Below are positions 29,014-37,860 of a stretch of DNA of 39,965 nucleotides, in pieces. Both the position numbers and the translations under genes were made by a program. Source of the DNA: an uncultured Rikenellaceae bacterium (GTDB lineage Bacteria; Bacteroidota; Bacteroidia; Bacteroidales; Rikenellaceae). Location of the stretch: assembly GCA_944326945.1 (NCBI GenBank), contig CALVFY010000023.1, positions 1-39,965 of the forward strand, written 5' to 3'. How positions within the stretch are numbered: position 1 is the first letter of the stretch; each line of letters starts with the position of its first letter. The notes beneath the pieces were generated by a model. The model saw only the letters and a program-made list of their open reading frames with translations. It had not been told where the DNA came from and ran no database searches.

Positions 29014-29571
29014 ATGTCAAGAATTGGAAAATTACCTGTAAACCTGCCCGCCGGGGTGACGGTAACCGTCTCTCCCGAGAACGTGGTTAGCGTGAAAGGA
29101 CCTCTGGGCAGCCTGAGTCAGAAAGTGGACTCCGATATTACGGTTAGCGTAGAGGGTAACGTATTGACAGTAACGCGTCCTACGAACCAGCCACGCCACC
29201 GTTCGCTGCACGGCCTTTACCGTGCCCTGATCCATAATATGGTAGTGGGTGTTTCGGAAGGCTACCAAATCCAGCAGGAGCTCGTAGGTGTCGGTTTCAA
29301 AGCCGAGGCCAAAGGTCAAATTCTGGAGCTCAGCTTGGGATATTCGCACGATATTCACCTGTTGCTGCCCCCCGAAATTCAGGTTACGGCCGTAACGGAG
29401 AAGAAAGGAAACCCGATTGTCACTCTTAAGAGTACGGACAAACAGCTGATCGGTCAGGTCGCTGCCAAGATCCGTTCGCTGCGTAAGCCCGAACCTTATA
29501 AGGGTAAAGGTATCAAGTTCGTGGGTGAACAGCTTCGTCGTAAAGCTGGTAAATCTGCTGGTGCTAAATAG
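29014..29571 (+). CDS. rplF: 50S ribosomal protein L6
   Basis: uL6 of 185 residues, near the factor-binding site and the sarcin-ricin loop. The two repeated alpha/beta domains are visible. The start is MSRIGKLPVNLPAGV, and the C-terminal signature PEPYKGKGIKFVGEQLRRKAGK is conserved. It is 18 bases after rpsH and 15 before rplR. Confidence 0.99.
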   Translation: MSRIGKLPVNLPAGVTVTVSPENVVSVKGPLGSLSQKVDSDITVSVEGNVLTVTRPTNQPRHRSLHGLYRALIHNMVVGVSEGYQIQQELVGVGFKAEAKGQILELSLGYSHDIHLLLPPEIQVTAVTEKKGNPIVTLKSTDKQLIGQVAAKIRSLRKPEPYKGKGIKFVGEQLRRKAGKSAGAK

Positions 29572-29586
29572 TAAAATCGTAAAATT

Positions 29587-29949
29587 ATGTCATTGACGAA
29601 AATAGAAAGAAGAGAGAGAATCAAGCACCGTATCCGCAAGGTTGTCAACGGAACGGCCGCTATGCCTCGTATGACTGTGTTCCGTAGCAACAAGCAGATC
29701 TACGTACAGTTCATTGATGATGTTAACGGTGTTACTCTGGCAGCGGCTTCGTCCCTGGACAAGGAAGTGGCTGAACAGGCCAAGGGTCTGAATAAATCGC
29801 AGGTAGCTGGTTTGGTAGGCAAACTCGCCGCTGAGCGTGCCGCCTCCAAAGGGATCGCCCAAGTGGCTTTCGACCGTAACGGATACCTCTATCACGGAAG
29901 AGTCAAAGTGTTAGCCGACGCCGCCCGGGAAGGTGGTCTTAAATTTTAA
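29587..29949 (+). CDS. rplR: 50S ribosomal protein L18
   Basis: uL18 of 120 residues, which binds 5S rRNA with L5. Family features are the basic N-terminus [18 protein letters not shown], then [19 protein letters not shown] and the C-terminal [21 protein letters not shown]. It is 15 bases after rplF and six before rpsE. Confidence 0.98.
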   Translation: MSLTKIERRERIKHRIRKVVNGTAAMPRMTVFRSNKQIYVQFIDDVNGVTLAAASSLDKEVAEQAKGLNKSQVAGLVGKLAAERAASKGIAQVAFDRNGYLYHGRVKVLADAAREGGLKF

Positions 29950-29955
29950 GCGATT

Positions 29956-30474
29956 ATGTCAAATACCAACATAAAGAAAGTCAGAACAAGCGACCTGGAG
30001 CTCAAAGACCGTCTGGTGAGCATCCAGCGTGTTACTAAGGTAACCAAGGGAGGTCGCACCTTCAGCTTCTCGGCCATCGTGGTGGTAGGTAACGAAAACG
30101 GAGTGGTAGGCTACGGTCTGGGTAAGGCCAGCGAGGTTACTGCCGCTATCGCCAAAGGTGTAGAGGATGCCAAGAAGAATTTGGTGAAGATTCCCGTATT
30201 GAAAGGAACTATTCCTCACAAACAGGAGGCCCGTTACAGCGGATCTCTGGTGATGATCCGTCCGGCCGCTCCCGGTACGGGAGTTATCGCCGGAGGTGCC
30301 ATGCGTGCCGTGCTCGAGAGCGTCGGTGTACGTAACGTGTTGGCCAAGAGTAAAGGTTCGTCGAACCCCCACAACTTGGTGAAGGCTACGATCGGAGCTC
30401 TGCTCGAACTTCGTGACGCACAAAGCGTGGCACAAGTTCGCGGTATCTCATTGGACAAAGTGTTTAACGGATAA
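29956..30474 (+). CDS. rpsE: 30S ribosomal protein S5
   Basis: uS5 of 172 residues, at the mRNA entrance and involved in accuracy. The N-terminal double-stranded-RNA-binding fold has [19 protein letters not shown], including the loop where spectinomycin resistance changes arise in other bacteria. The C-terminal domain contains [23 protein letters not shown]. It is six bases after rplR and 12 before rpmD. Confidence 0.99.
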   Translation: MSNTNIKKVRTSDLELKDRLVSIQRVTKVTKGGRTFSFSAIVVVGNENGVVGYGLGKASEVTAAIAKGVEDAKKNLVKIPVLKGTIPHKQEARYSGSLVMIRPAAPGTGVIAGGAMRAVLESVGVRNVLAKSKGSSNPHNLVKATIGALLELRDAQSVAQVRGISLDKVFNG

Positions 30475-30486
30475 TGGGGCTGGAAA

Positions 30487-30669
30487 ATGGCAAAATTGAA
30501 TATCACGCAGATCAAAAGCCGTATCGGCAGCACCGCTCAGCAGCGTAAAAATTTGGACGCACTGGGATTGCACCGTGTCAATCAGACCGTTCAGCACGAG
30601 GATTCGGCGCTGATTCTGGGAATGATCGAGAAGGTGAAACACCTGGTTAAGGTGGAAAATGTAAAATAA
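30487..30669 (+). CDS. rpmD: 50S ribosomal protein L30
   Basis: uL30 of 60 residues, a small alpha/beta protein on the solvent side of the large subunit. It reads AKLNITQIKSRIGSTAQQRK with the conserved LGLHRVNQTVQHEDS. Position between rpsE and rplO is standard. The presence of rpmD is informative because some bacterial phyla lack it. Confidence 0.97.
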   Translation: MAKLNITQIKSRIGSTAQQRKNLDALGLHRVNQTVQHEDSALILGMIEKVKHLVKVENVK

Positions 30670-30696
30670 GTGTAAACGAATCATAGTTAATAGACA

Positions 30697-31143
30697 ATGG
30701 ATCTCAGTAATTTAAAACCCGCCAAAGGGTCTAAAGGCAGAGAGAAGAGAATCGGCCGGGGTCAGGGTTCGGGACACGGTGGAACCTCCACACGTGGTCA
30801 TAAGGGAGCTCAGTCTCGTTCGGGTTACTCCTCCAAACTCGGCTTCGAGGGAGGTCAGATGCCTTTGCAGAGACGCCTGCCCAAGTTCGGCTTTACCAAC
30901 TTGAAAAGAGTGGAATACAAAGCTATCAACCTGGCGGTGATTGAAGAACTTGCAGCCAAGAACAATCTGAGCGCAGTATCGGTGGATACGTTGATCGAAG
31001 CCGGTTTCGTGTCGAAAAACGATAGGGTGAAAATCTTAGGCGGAGGTGCCTTGACGCATGCGTTGGAGGTGACTGCCCACGCTTTTTCGAAATCTGCCGT
31101 AGCCGCCATCGAGGCTCAGAAAGGTTCGGTTGTAAAACTTTAA
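30697..31143 (+). CDS. rplO: 50S ribosomal protein L15
   Basis: uL15 of 148 residues, which wires the interior of the large subunit through its extended, glycine- and arginine-rich N-terminal half (GSKGREKRIGRGQGSGHGG and the following HKGAQSRSG). The compact C-terminal domain ends in SKSAVAAIEAQKGSVVKL. It is nine bases upstream of secY, the standard arrangement. Confidence 0.98.
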   Translation: MDLSNLKPAKGSKGREKRIGRGQGSGHGGTSTRGHKGAQSRSGYSSKLGFEGGQMPLQRRLPKFGFTNLKRVEYKAINLAVIEELAAKNNLSAVSVDTLIEAGFVSKNDRVKILGGGALTHALEVTAHAFSKSAVAAIEAQKGSVVKL

Positions 31144-31152
31144 TCCTAAGCT

Positions 31153-32475
31153 ATGAAGAAGCTGATCGAAACCATCAAGAATATATTTAAGATTGAAGAA
31201 CTGCGTAAGCGGATTCTTTATACGCTGGGTCTTCTTCTTATCTATAGATTCGGTAGTTTTGTGGTGATTCCCGGGATCAATCCCGAGGCATTGTCGGCAC
31301 TGGAGAGCCAGGTGGAAGGTAACGGTCTGATGGGCCTGCTGAACATCTTCTCCGGAGGTGCTTTCTCCAATGCTTCGATTTTTGCCCTGGGTATCATGCC
31401 CTACATCTCTGCTTCGATTGTTATCCAGTTGTTGGGTATCGTAGTTCCCTACTTCCAGAAGTTGCAAAAAGAGGGAGAGAGCGGGCGTCGCAAAATAAAC
31501 CAATGGACAAGGTATCTGACCATCATCGTTCTGCTGTTGCAGGGGCCGGCTTACCTTGCCAATCTTCATGCACAGCTTCCCGACGCAGCATTTGTGCTGG
31601 GTCGCTCGAGTTTTTTGTTCACTGTTTCGGCTACGGTGGTGCTGATTGCTGGCACTATGTTTGTGATGTGGCTGGGTGAGAAAATCACTGACAAAGGTAT
31701 CGGTAACGGTGTGTCGCTGATTATCATGGTCGGTATTATCGCTCGTTTGCCCCACGCATTGTTGGCCGAATTCAACACCCGGTTCACGGAGTCCACTGGT
31801 GGTTTCGTGATGCTGGTTGTCGAATTGGTGATGCTGTTTCTGGTGTTTGCCGCAACGATTGCCTTGGTTCAGGCGGTGCGTAAGATCCCGGTGCAGTATG
31901 CCAAACGAATCGTGGGCAATAAACAGTATGGCGGTGTGCGTCAGTACATTCCCTTGAAGATCAATGCTGCTGGAGTCATGCCTATCATCTTCGCCCAGGC
32001 GTTGATGTTTATTCCTATGTTCTTCAGCAAGTTTGAGGCGACTCAGGGTATTGCTGCTGCATTTGCCAATTACACGGGTTTCTGGTATAACCTGGTATTT
32101 GGATTGTTGGTGATCGCGTTTACCTATTTTTATACGGCGATTACCGTGAACCCCAACATGATGGCCGAAGATATGAAACGTAATGGGGGCTTTATTCCCG
32201 GAGTGAAACCGGGGAAAAAGACCAGTGAATATCTCGATATCATCATGACCCGGATCACCTTTCCCGGATCCATTTTCCTGGCAATCGTGGCTATTCTGCC
32301 CGCATTTGCTTCGAAATTGGGTATCAACCACCAGTTTGCCCTCTTCTATGGAGGTACGTCGTTGTTGATTCTGGTAGGTGTGATTCTGGACACTCTCAAG
32401 CAGATAGAGAGCTATCTACTTCTCCGTCACTATGACGGTTTGATGAAGACCGGTCGTATTAAAGGTAGAAGCTAA
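31153..32475 (+). CDS. secY: Protein translocase channel subunit SecY
   Basis: Inner-membrane channel of 440 residues with ten predicted transmembrane segments. It forms the SecYEG pore for export and membrane insertion. Recognised parts are the N-terminal RKRILYTLGLLLIYRFG, the region LLNIFSGGAFSNASIFALGIMPYISASI around TM2, and the cytoplasmic loop with the conserved PVQYAKR. The length is normal. It is nine bases after rplO and 29 before map. The adk gene found here in many Firmicutes is missing. Confidence 0.98.
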   Translation: MKKLIETIKNIFKIEELRKRILYTLGLLLIYRFGSFVVIPGINPEALSALESQVEGNGLMGLLNIFSGGAFSNASIFALGIMPYISASIVIQLLGIVVPYFQKLQKEGESGRRKINQWTRYLTIIVLLLQGPAYLANLHAQLPDAAFVLGRSSFLFTVSATVVLIAGTMFVMWLGEKITDKGIGNGVSLIIMVGIIARLPHALLAEFNTRFTESTGGFVMLVVELVMLFLVFAATIALVQAVRKIPVQYAKRIVGNKQYGGVRQYIPLKINAAGVMPIIFAQALMFIPMFFSKFEATQGIAAAFANYTGFWYNLVFGLLVIAFTYFYTAITVNPNMMAEDMKRNGGFIPGVKPGKKTSEYLDIIMTRITFPGSIFLAIVAILPAFASKLGINHQFALFYGGTSLLILVGVILDTLKQIESYLLLRHYDGLMKTGRIKGRS

Positions 32476-32504
32476 CGGATTGCTTAATAGGAGTTTTTGC
32501 TGAA

Positions 32505-33275
32505 ATGATATATTTAAAAACAAAGGAAGAAATTGAGCTGCTCCGCGAGAATAATCTGCTTGTGTCGGCGACTCTGGCAGAAATTGCCAAGGTGATAGCA
32601 CCTGGGGTAACGACATTGGAGCTGGATGCGGTGGCTGAGAAGTTCATCCGTTCTCACGGAGCAGTTCCAGGCTTCCTTGGGTACGGCGGCTTTCCCAACA
32701 CACTTTGTGTGTCGGTGAATGAACAAGTCGTACATGGAATACCATCCAATTATGCGCTGAAAGTTGGGGATGTGGTTTCAGTAGATTGTGGTACGTTTAT
32801 GAAGGGGTTTTATGGCGATTCTGCCTACACGTTCGCGGTCGGAGAGATTGATCCGAAGGTGGCAGAGCTATTGAAAGTAACCAAAGAGGCTCTTTATAAA
32901 GGTGTCGCACAGGCGAAAGCAGGTAATCGAATTGGCGATATCTCGGCGGCTGTGCAGGAACACGCTGAAAGTCACGGATTCTCGGTGGTACGCGAGCTGG
33001 TCGGACACGGGCTCGGCAGAAAGATGCATGAGGAACCGGAAGTGGCCAACTACGGAGCACGCGGAAGAGGTCCTCTGTTGAAAGAGGGCATGGTGATCTG
33101 CATAGAGCCCATGATCAATATGGGGACCAAGCAGGTCGTTTTCGAGCGCGATGGATGGACCGTGCGTACACGGGATCGCAAACCTTCGGCCCACTTTGAA
33201 TTCGCAGTGGCAATAACCAGGGAAGGTCCCGATGTATTGACGGATTTTAAAATTATCGAAAACGCGATTAATTAA
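32505..33275 (+). CDS. map: Methionine aminopeptidase, type I
   Basis: Enzyme of 256 residues that removes the initiator methionine from nascent proteins. The five metal ligands are all present: Asp94 and Asp105 (VDCGTFMKGFYGDSAYTF), His168 (VGHGLGRKMHE), Glu201 (CIEPMIN) and Glu232 (HFEFAVAITREGP). The substrate-binding His78 lies in VVHGIP. No N-terminal zinc-finger extension is present. It is located between secY and infA, as in many bacteria, and probably expressed with the ribosomal proteins. Confidence 0.98.
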   Translation: MIYLKTKEEIELLRENNLLVSATLAEIAKVIAPGVTTLELDAVAEKFIRSHGAVPGFLGYGGFPNTLCVSVNEQVVHGIPSNYALKVGDVVSVDCGTFMKGFYGDSAYTFAVGEIDPKVAELLKVTKEALYKGVAQAKAGNRIGDISAAVQEHAESHGFSVVRELVGHGLGRKMHEEPEVANYGARGRGPLLKEGMVICIEPMINMGTKQVVFERDGWTVRTRDRKPSAHFEFAVAITREGPDVLTDFKIIENAIN

Positions 33276-33281
33276 GACTCT

Positions 33282-33500
33282 ATGGCCAAGCAAACTGCTA
33301 TTGAAAAGGACGGAACGATCATCGAGGCTCTCTCCAATGCCATGTTCCGCGTGGAATTGGATAACGGACACGTGATCACCGCCCATATCTCCGGAAAGAT
33401 GCGGATGCATTACATCAAGATCCTCCCCGGAGATAAAGTGAAAGTCGAGATGTCTCCTTACGATCTGTCGAAGGGACGTATCTCTTTCAGGTACAAATAA
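33282..33500 (+). CDS. infA: Translation initiation factor IF-1
   Basis: Single OB-fold (S1-type) protein of 72 residues that occupies the ribosomal A site during initiation. The start [24 protein letters not shown] and later [15 protein letters not shown] are family-typical. It is six bases after map, and rpmJ follows after 15 bases. Confidence 0.98.
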   Translation: MAKQTAIEKDGTIIEALSNAMFRVELDNGHVITAHISGKMRMHYIKILPGDKVKVEMSPYDLSKGRISFRYK

Positions 33501-33515
33501 CAAAGATGTTGAAAA

Positions 33516-33632
33516 ATGAAAGTAAGAACATCCATCAAGAAAAGAAGTGAGGATTGCAAAATCGTGAAGCGTAAAGGCAGACTTTACGTGATTTGCAAGA
33601 AGAATCCCAAACTGAAGATGCGCCAGGGATAA
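33516..33632 (+). CDS. rpmJ: 50S ribosomal protein L36 with an incomplete zinc site
   Basis: bL36 of 38 residues, beginning [15 protein letters not shown] and ending KLKMRQG. The length is the same as E. coli RpmJ, which binds zinc with Cys11, Cys14, Cys27 and His33. Here these positions are Ser11, Cys14, Cys27 and Leu33, so only two of four ligands remain and zinc binding is unlikely. The gene is easily overlooked because of its size, but it sits in its normal place between infA and rpsM. Confidence 0.96.
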   Translation: MKVRTSIKKRSEDCKIVKRKGRLYVICKKNPKLKMRQG

Positions 33633-33664
33633 TCGTTTAATTTAAACCACAGAGAAAAAGATTT

Positions 33665-34045
33665 ATGGCACGTATAGTTGGTGTAGATTTACCCAAAAAT
33701 AAAAGAGGCGAGATAGGTTTGACCTACGTCTACGGTATTGGAAGAAGTACCGCTCGCCAGATTCTGGACCAGGCCGGTATCAGCTATGATACCAAGGTTC
33801 AGGATTGGACTGACGACCAGGTTGCTGCGATCCGTAATATCATCGTGAGCAACGGTTATAAGGTGGAAGGCGAATGCCGTTCGCTGGTTCAGCTGAACAT
33901 CAAACGTTTGATGGATATCGGCTGCTACCGCGGAATTCGTCACCGTCTGGGCCTTCCCGTTCGCGGTCAGAGCACCAAGAACAATGCACGTACCCGCAAG
34001 GGAAGGAAGAAAACCGTCGCTAACAAGAAAAAAGCAACTAAGTAA
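33665..34045 (+). CDS. rpsM: 30S ribosomal protein S13
   Basis: uS13 of 126 residues, a head protein contacting the P-site tRNA and L5. It begins [26 protein letters not shown] and has the conserved [29 protein letters not shown] region, ending in a lysine-rich tail. It is the start of the alpha-type gene group (rpsM-rpsK-rpsD-rpoA-rplQ), 32 bases after rpmJ and without its own recognisable promoter. Confidence 0.99.
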   Translation: MARIVGVDLPKNKRGEIGLTYVYGIGRSTARQILDQAGISYDTKVQDWTDDQVAAIRNIIVSNGYKVEGECRSLVQLNIKRLMDIGCYRGIRHRLGLPVRGQSTKNNARTRKGRKKTVANKKKATK

Positions 34046-34057
34046 TTTTAGAGAGTT

Positions 34058-34447
34058 ATGGCAAAAAAAACGGGAACAGTTAAGAAAAAAGTTGTCAAGG
34101 TTGACGCCGTGGGTACCGCTCACGTTCATTCGACCTTCAACAACGTGATTATAACCCTCACCAATGGCGTAGGCGAAGTAATTAGCTGGAGTTCTGCCGG
34201 TAAGATGGGATTCCGCGGTTCGAAGAAAAATACTCCCTATGCTGCACAGACCGCTGCTCAGGATTGTGCTAAGGTAGCTTACGATCTGGGTTTGCGTAAG
34301 GTGAAGGTGTATGTGAAGGGTCCTGGAGCCGGTCGTGAATCTGCAATCCGGACCATTCACGGAGCAGGTATCGAAGTGCTCGAAATCATCGATGTTACGC
34401 CACTGCCACACAACGGATGCCGTCCGCCCAACCGTCGTCGCGTCTAG
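34058..34447 (+). CDS. rpsK: 30S ribosomal protein S11
   Basis: uS11 of 129 residues, on the platform near the mRNA exit. The basic N-terminal part [17 protein letters not shown] precedes the conserved [16 protein letters not shown], and the C-terminus has the near-invariant [14 protein letters not shown] 57-base gap, containing two AAAGTTA copies but no clear hairpin, separates it from rpsD. Confidence 0.99.
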   Translation: MAKKTGTVKKKVVKVDAVGTAHVHSTFNNVIITLTNGVGEVISWSSAGKMGFRGSKKNTPYAAQTAAQDCAKVAYDLGLRKVKVYVKGPGAGRESAIRTIHGAGIEVLEIIDVTPLPHNGCRPPNRRRV

Positions 34448-34504
34448 ATTTGAGGCCGTGTTGCAAGTGAACATCCATGTATTTAAAAGTTAAAAGTTAA
34501 GAAA

Positions 34505-35113
34505 ATGGCAAGATATATAGGACCAAAAACCAAAATCGCCAGAAAGTTCGGCGAAGCTATCTTCGGTGCGGATAAAGGGCTCGAAAAGAAGAATTATCCT
34601 CCCGGACAGCACGGACTTGCCCGCAAGCGCAAGAAAGTATCGGAGTACGGTACGCAGCTTAACGAGAAACAGAAAGCAAAATCAACCTACGGTATTCTGG
34701 AGAAGCAATTCCACAGAACGTTCGAAGAGGCTTCCCGGATGGGAGGTATCACCGGCGAAAACCTGCTTAAGTTGCTCGAGTGCCGTTTGGACAATGTCGT
34801 ATATCGTCTGGGTATAGCTCCTACGCGTGCAGCTGCCCGTCAGTTGGTGTCGCATCGCCACATTACGGTGAACGGAGCTGTAATCAACGTTCCTTCGTAC
34901 AGTCTGAAAGTAGGTGACGTGGTTGCCGTACGTGAGAAATCGAAGAGTTTGGAGGTGATCCAGGATTCTCTCCAGGGAAATCATCGCAGCCGTTATGCAT
35001 GGCTCGAGTGGGACGGAAGCACGATGAGCGGCCGTTTCCTGCAAAAGCCCGATCGTGCCGATATCCCTGAGAACATCAAGGAGCAACTGATCGTCGAATT
35101 GTATTCTAAGTAG
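34505..35113 (+). CDS. rpsD: 30S ribosomal protein S4
   Basis: uS4 of 202 residues, a primary 16S-binding protein and, in E. coli, repressor of the alpha operon. The N-terminal domain lacks the cysteines of zinc-binding S4 forms and starts [17 protein letters not shown]. The S4 RNA-binding domain contains [20 protein letters not shown] and [18 protein letters not shown]. Candidate S4 leader RNAs have been described in Bacteroidota, but the 57 bases upstream here show no obvious fold. Confidence 0.99.
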   Translation: MARYIGPKTKIARKFGEAIFGADKGLEKKNYPPGQHGLARKRKKVSEYGTQLNEKQKAKSTYGILEKQFHRTFEEASRMGGITGENLLKLLECRLDNVVYRLGIAPTRAAARQLVSHRHITVNGAVINVPSYSLKVGDVVAVREKSKSLEVIQDSLQGNHRSRYAWLEWDGSTMSGRFLQKPDRADIPENIKEQLIVELYSK

Positions 35114-35137
35114 TAAACTAATCGAGAGAACAATATT

Positions 35138-36130
35138 ATGGCAATATTAGCATTCCAGAAACCTGAGAAGGTTATCATGCTCGAATCGACTTCCAACTTC
35201 GGGAAATTCGAATTCCGTCCGTTGGAACCCGGTTTCGGGATGACCGTCGGAAATGCCCTGCGCCGCATTCTGCTCTCCTCACTGGAGGGATATGCGATCA
35301 CTACGGTGAAGATCGCGGGCGTCGACCACGAATTTGCCGCTATCCCCGGTGTGATGGAAGGGATGATCGATATCATTCTGAACCTGAAGCAGGTTCGATT
35401 CATCAAGACCGTTGAGAACGTGGACGGCGAGAAGGTGTCTGTCAATGTGGCAGGTCAGTCGGAGCTGACCGCCGGGTACATCTCCAACTTTCTCACGAAT
35501 TTCAAGGTGTTGAATCCCGAGCTGGTGATCTGCCGCCTTTCTCCGGAGACCAAACTCCAGATCGACCTGACGATCGGGAAAGGACGTGGATATGTTCCCG
35601 CAGAGGAGAATCGTCCTGCCGACGCCGAATTTGGTCTGCTGCCGATTGACTCGATTCATACGCCTATTAAAAATGTGAAGTATTCGATTGAGAACTATCG
35701 TGTCGAGCAGAAGACCGACTATGAAAAACTCAATCTGGAGATTACGACCGACGGATCCATCCATCCAAAGGATGCGTTGAAAGAGGCGGCTAAAATCCTG
35801 ATTCACCACTTCATGCTCTTCTCCGATGAGAAGATTACCTTGAATATGGAGGAAAATGCGGCGGCTGAAGAGTTCGACGAAGATGTACTGCATATGCGTC
35901 AGCTGTTGAAGACCAAGCTCTCCGATCAGGATCTCTCCGTACGTGCACTCAACTGCCTGAAAGCAGCTGAAGTGGATACGGTGGGCGATCTGGTGCGCTT
36001 CAACCGTAACGATCTGTTGAAGTTCCGTAATTTCGGCAAGAAGTCGCTTACGGAATTGGATGATCTGCTCGCTTCGCTCAATCTTCACTTCGGAATGGAC
36101 GTATCTATCTACAAACTTGACAAGGATTAA
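35138..36130 (+). CDS. rpoA: DNA-directed RNA polymerase subunit alpha
   Basis: Alpha subunit of 330 residues, which nucleates polymerase assembly. The N-terminal assembly domain contains [25 protein letters not shown]. An acidic linker (around [12 protein letters not shown]) leads to the C-terminal domain, with helix-hairpin-helix region [21 protein letters not shown] and [14 protein letters not shown]. The length is normal. It starts 24 bases after rpsD and ends two bases before rplQ, so its translation is probably coupled to rplQ. Confidence 0.99.
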   Translation: MAILAFQKPEKVIMLESTSNFGKFEFRPLEPGFGMTVGNALRRILLSSLEGYAITTVKIAGVDHEFAAIPGVMEGMIDIILNLKQVRFIKTVENVDGEKVSVNVAGQSELTAGYISNFLTNFKVLNPELVICRLSPETKLQIDLTIGKGRGYVPAEENRPADAEFGLLPIDSIHTPIKNVKYSIENYRVEQKTDYEKLNLEITTDGSIHPKDALKEAAKILIHHFMLFSDEKITLNMEENAAAEEFDEDVLHMRQLLKTKLSDQDLSVRALNCLKAAEVDTVGDLVRFNRNDLLKFRNFGKKSLTELDDLLASLNLHFGMDVSIYKLDKD

Positions 36131-36132
36131 TT

Positions 36133-36750
36133 ATGAGACATAACAAAAAATTCAATCACCTCGGCCGCCAGAGCGCACACCGGAAAGCCCTGCTCGCAAA
36201 CATGGCCAGCTCGCTTGTGATAAACAAGCGAATCAACACCACGCTCGCCAAGGCAAAGGCTTTGCGGATGTATGTTGAGCCTCTGATCACCAAGTCGAAA
36301 GACGATTCGACCCACTCGCGTCGTGTTGTGTTCAGTTATCTGAAAAACAAGGAGGCTGTATCGGAACTCTTCCGTACGGTGGCTCCCAAGATCGCCGATC
36401 GTCCGGGCGGTTATACCCGTATCCTGAAGACCGGTTTCCGTTTGGGCGATGCTGCCGAGACTTGCTTCATCGAATTGGTAGACTTCAACGAAACCTATTC
36501 GGCCGAGGCTACAGCTGCCGCTAAGACTCGTACTCGCCGTAGCCGGGGAGGTGCAAAGAAGGCCGCAGCTGCCACGGATAATGTGACCGATGCTGTTGTA
36601 GTGGAAGATGCTGCTGCAACCGAAGCTCCTAAAGCAGCGAAAAAAGCGGCTGCACCCAAGGCAAAACCGGTTGTTCCCCGCACTGCTGCTCCCAAAACGT
36701 CGGGTGCCAAAAAGGTAGCTCCTCGTACGGCTGCCAGCAAAAAGGCTTAA
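36133..36750 (+). CDS. rplQ: 50S ribosomal protein L17 with long Ala/Lys/Pro-rich tail
   Basis: bL17 of 205 residues, at the tunnel exit side of the large subunit. Residues 1-121 are the normal domain, from [12 protein letters not shown] to the strand [10 protein letters not shown]. The remaining 84 residues form a low-complexity tail of Ala, Lys, Pro, Thr and Val with PRTAAPK and PRTAASK near-repeats. It resembles histone-H1-like tails and contrasts with the 127-residue E. coli protein. Moderate extensions are usual in Bacteroidota, and this one is at the long end as far as I know. It is the last gene of the cluster, followed by a strong terminator. Confidence 0.97.
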   Translation: MRHNKKFNHLGRQSAHRKALLANMASSLVINKRINTTLAKAKALRMYVEPLITKSKDDSTHSRRVVFSYLKNKEAVSELFRTVAPKIADRPGGYTRILKTGFRLGDAAETCFIELVDFNETYSAEATAAAKTRTRRSRGGAKKAAAATDNVTDAVVVEDAAATEAPKAAKKAAAPKAKPVVPRTAAPKTSGAKKVAPRTAASKKA

Positions 36751-36787
36751 GTAGCCGGTCTATAAACTGCTCGAAAGAGTGGAAAAA

Positions 36788-36820
36788 ATAAGAGATCTTC
36801 AAAAGGTCTCTTATTTTTGT
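36788..36820 (+). terminator. Rho-independent terminator of the ribosomal protein cluster
   Basis: The 10-pair stem ATAAGAGATC (36788-36797) with GGTCTCTTAT (36805-36814) contains one G-U pair and has a 7-base loop. It is followed directly by TTTTTGTTTT. It begins 37 bases after the rplQ stop. It is the only strong terminator seen after rpsL, which supports a single long transcription unit. Confidence 0.88.
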
Positions 36821-36871
36821 TTTTAGAATGAAATAATCTGAATATTTTTATAGTTATAAAAGTAGAACTTG

Positions 36872-36894
36872 AATTATGTTTAAATTATGTTTAA
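36872..36894 (+). repeat. Tandem AATTATGTTTAA duplication spanning a start codon
   Basis: Two copies of AATTATGTTTAA (36872-36883 and 36883-36894) share one base and place two ATG codons 11 bases apart, in different frames. The upstream ATG at 36876 opens a 9-codon frame that closes at 36905, overlapping the true start at 36887. Confidence 0.6.
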
Positions 36895-37810
36895 TGAATT
36901 GGTAGCTATAGAGGAGACATTGTTGAATCGGGCGGCCGTGGATAAGCTGTCTTTATTGGCCCGTGAAGTGAAGATGTATCATGATTCTCCTCGAGACGAT
37001 CAAGAGACAATCCGTCGTATAGGAGATGCCGATGGTGTATTGGTGTCGTTCCGAACGCCGATTGGCAAAGCCGTGTTGGATGCCTGTCCGAATATCCGTT
37101 ATATTGGGATGTGTTGTACGTTGTACGATGAGAAATGTTGCAATGTCGATGTGGCCGAGGCTCGTCGCAAGGGAATTACGGTATGGGGGGTGCGTGATTA
37201 CGGCGATGAGGGAGTGGTGGAATATGCGATCAGTGAATTGGTCCGTTTTCTGCATGGTTTCGGGGATAGGCAGTGGCGAAAGGATAAGTACGAACTCACT
37301 CGCCAGAGAATAGGAATCATCGGATTGGGACGGACAGGTCGGATGCTTGCCGATGCCTTTCGTTTTCTGGGGGCAGAAGTGGGTTATTACAGTCGTAGTC
37401 GCAAGCCAGAGGCCGAAGCGGCCGGAATTGTCTATTATCCCCTGCATGATTTGCTGTATTATGCGGATATTGTGTTGACTTGTCTGCCTCGTAATACTTA
37501 TCTGTTGGGCAAAGAGGAGTTCCGCATACTGGGTGACGGTAAGATACTTATGAACACGTCAATTGGAGCCACTTTTGACGTGCCGGCGTTATGTGAATGG
37601 TTGGAGAGCAATCAAAAAAGTTTCTATTTTTGTGACGAAACCGGTATGGGTACTTTGGCCGAGAAATTGACCTCCTGTCCGAATGTGATCTATACTCCGG
37701 TGGTGGCCGGAAAATCCATACAGAGTGTGGAACGTCTTTCCGAAAAAGCGTTGGCCAATATTGAACGTTATATGCTCGAAAATAAAATGATTTTTGGTGA
37801 CCGAAATTAG
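36887..37810 (+). CDS. D-2-hydroxyacid-dehydrogenase-like NAD-binding protein lacking catalytic Arg and His
   Basis: Protein of 307 residues with the fold of D-isomer-specific 2-hydroxyacid dehydrogenases. A catalytic-type lobe (1-100) is followed by a Rossmann domain with GLGRTG at 146-151 and the YYSRSRKPEAE strand that often sets NAD preference. The usual NxSRG motif is NTSIG (Ile226 where catalytic Arg is expected), and the usual TPH motif is TPVVAG (Val272 where catalytic His is expected). The acidic residues CDE at 249-251 roughly match the third part of the catalytic set. It is therefore either a divergent reductase or a non-enzymatic binder. The cluster MCCTLYDEKCC (75-85) is rich in cysteine. 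It lies between the rplQ terminator and a glycosyltransferase gene, 50 bases apart. Substrate unknown. Confidence 0.85.
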   Translation: MFNELVAIEETLLNRAAVDKLSLLAREVKMYHDSPRDDQETIRRIGDADGVLVSFRTPIGKAVLDACPNIRYIGMCCTLYDEKCCNVDVAEARRKGITVWGVRDYGDEGVVEYAISELVRFLHGFGDRQWRKDKYELTRQRIGIIGLGRTGRMLADAFRFLGAEVGYYSRSRKPEAEAAGIVYYPLHDLLYYADIVLTCLPRNTYLLGKEEFRILGDGKILMNTSIGATFDVPALCEWLESNQKSFYFCDETGMGTLAEKLTSCPNVIYTPVVAGKSIQSVERLSEKALANIERYMLENKMIFGDRN

Positions 37811-37860
37811 CCGTTAGAAATTCGATTCCATAAAAGACAATTTCTCATACTTTTAATTAT

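Noticed and set aside
31036..32331. 431-codon minus-strand frame across rplO and secY
   Set aside because: Hydrophilic Gln/His-rich mirror of the hydrophobic SecY coding strand, a common artefact.
36887..37810. Calling the dehydrogenase-like gene serA, pdxB or D-lactate dehydrogenase
   Set aside because: Catalytic Arg and His are replaced, no ACT domain is present, and no pathway neighbour supports any of these names.
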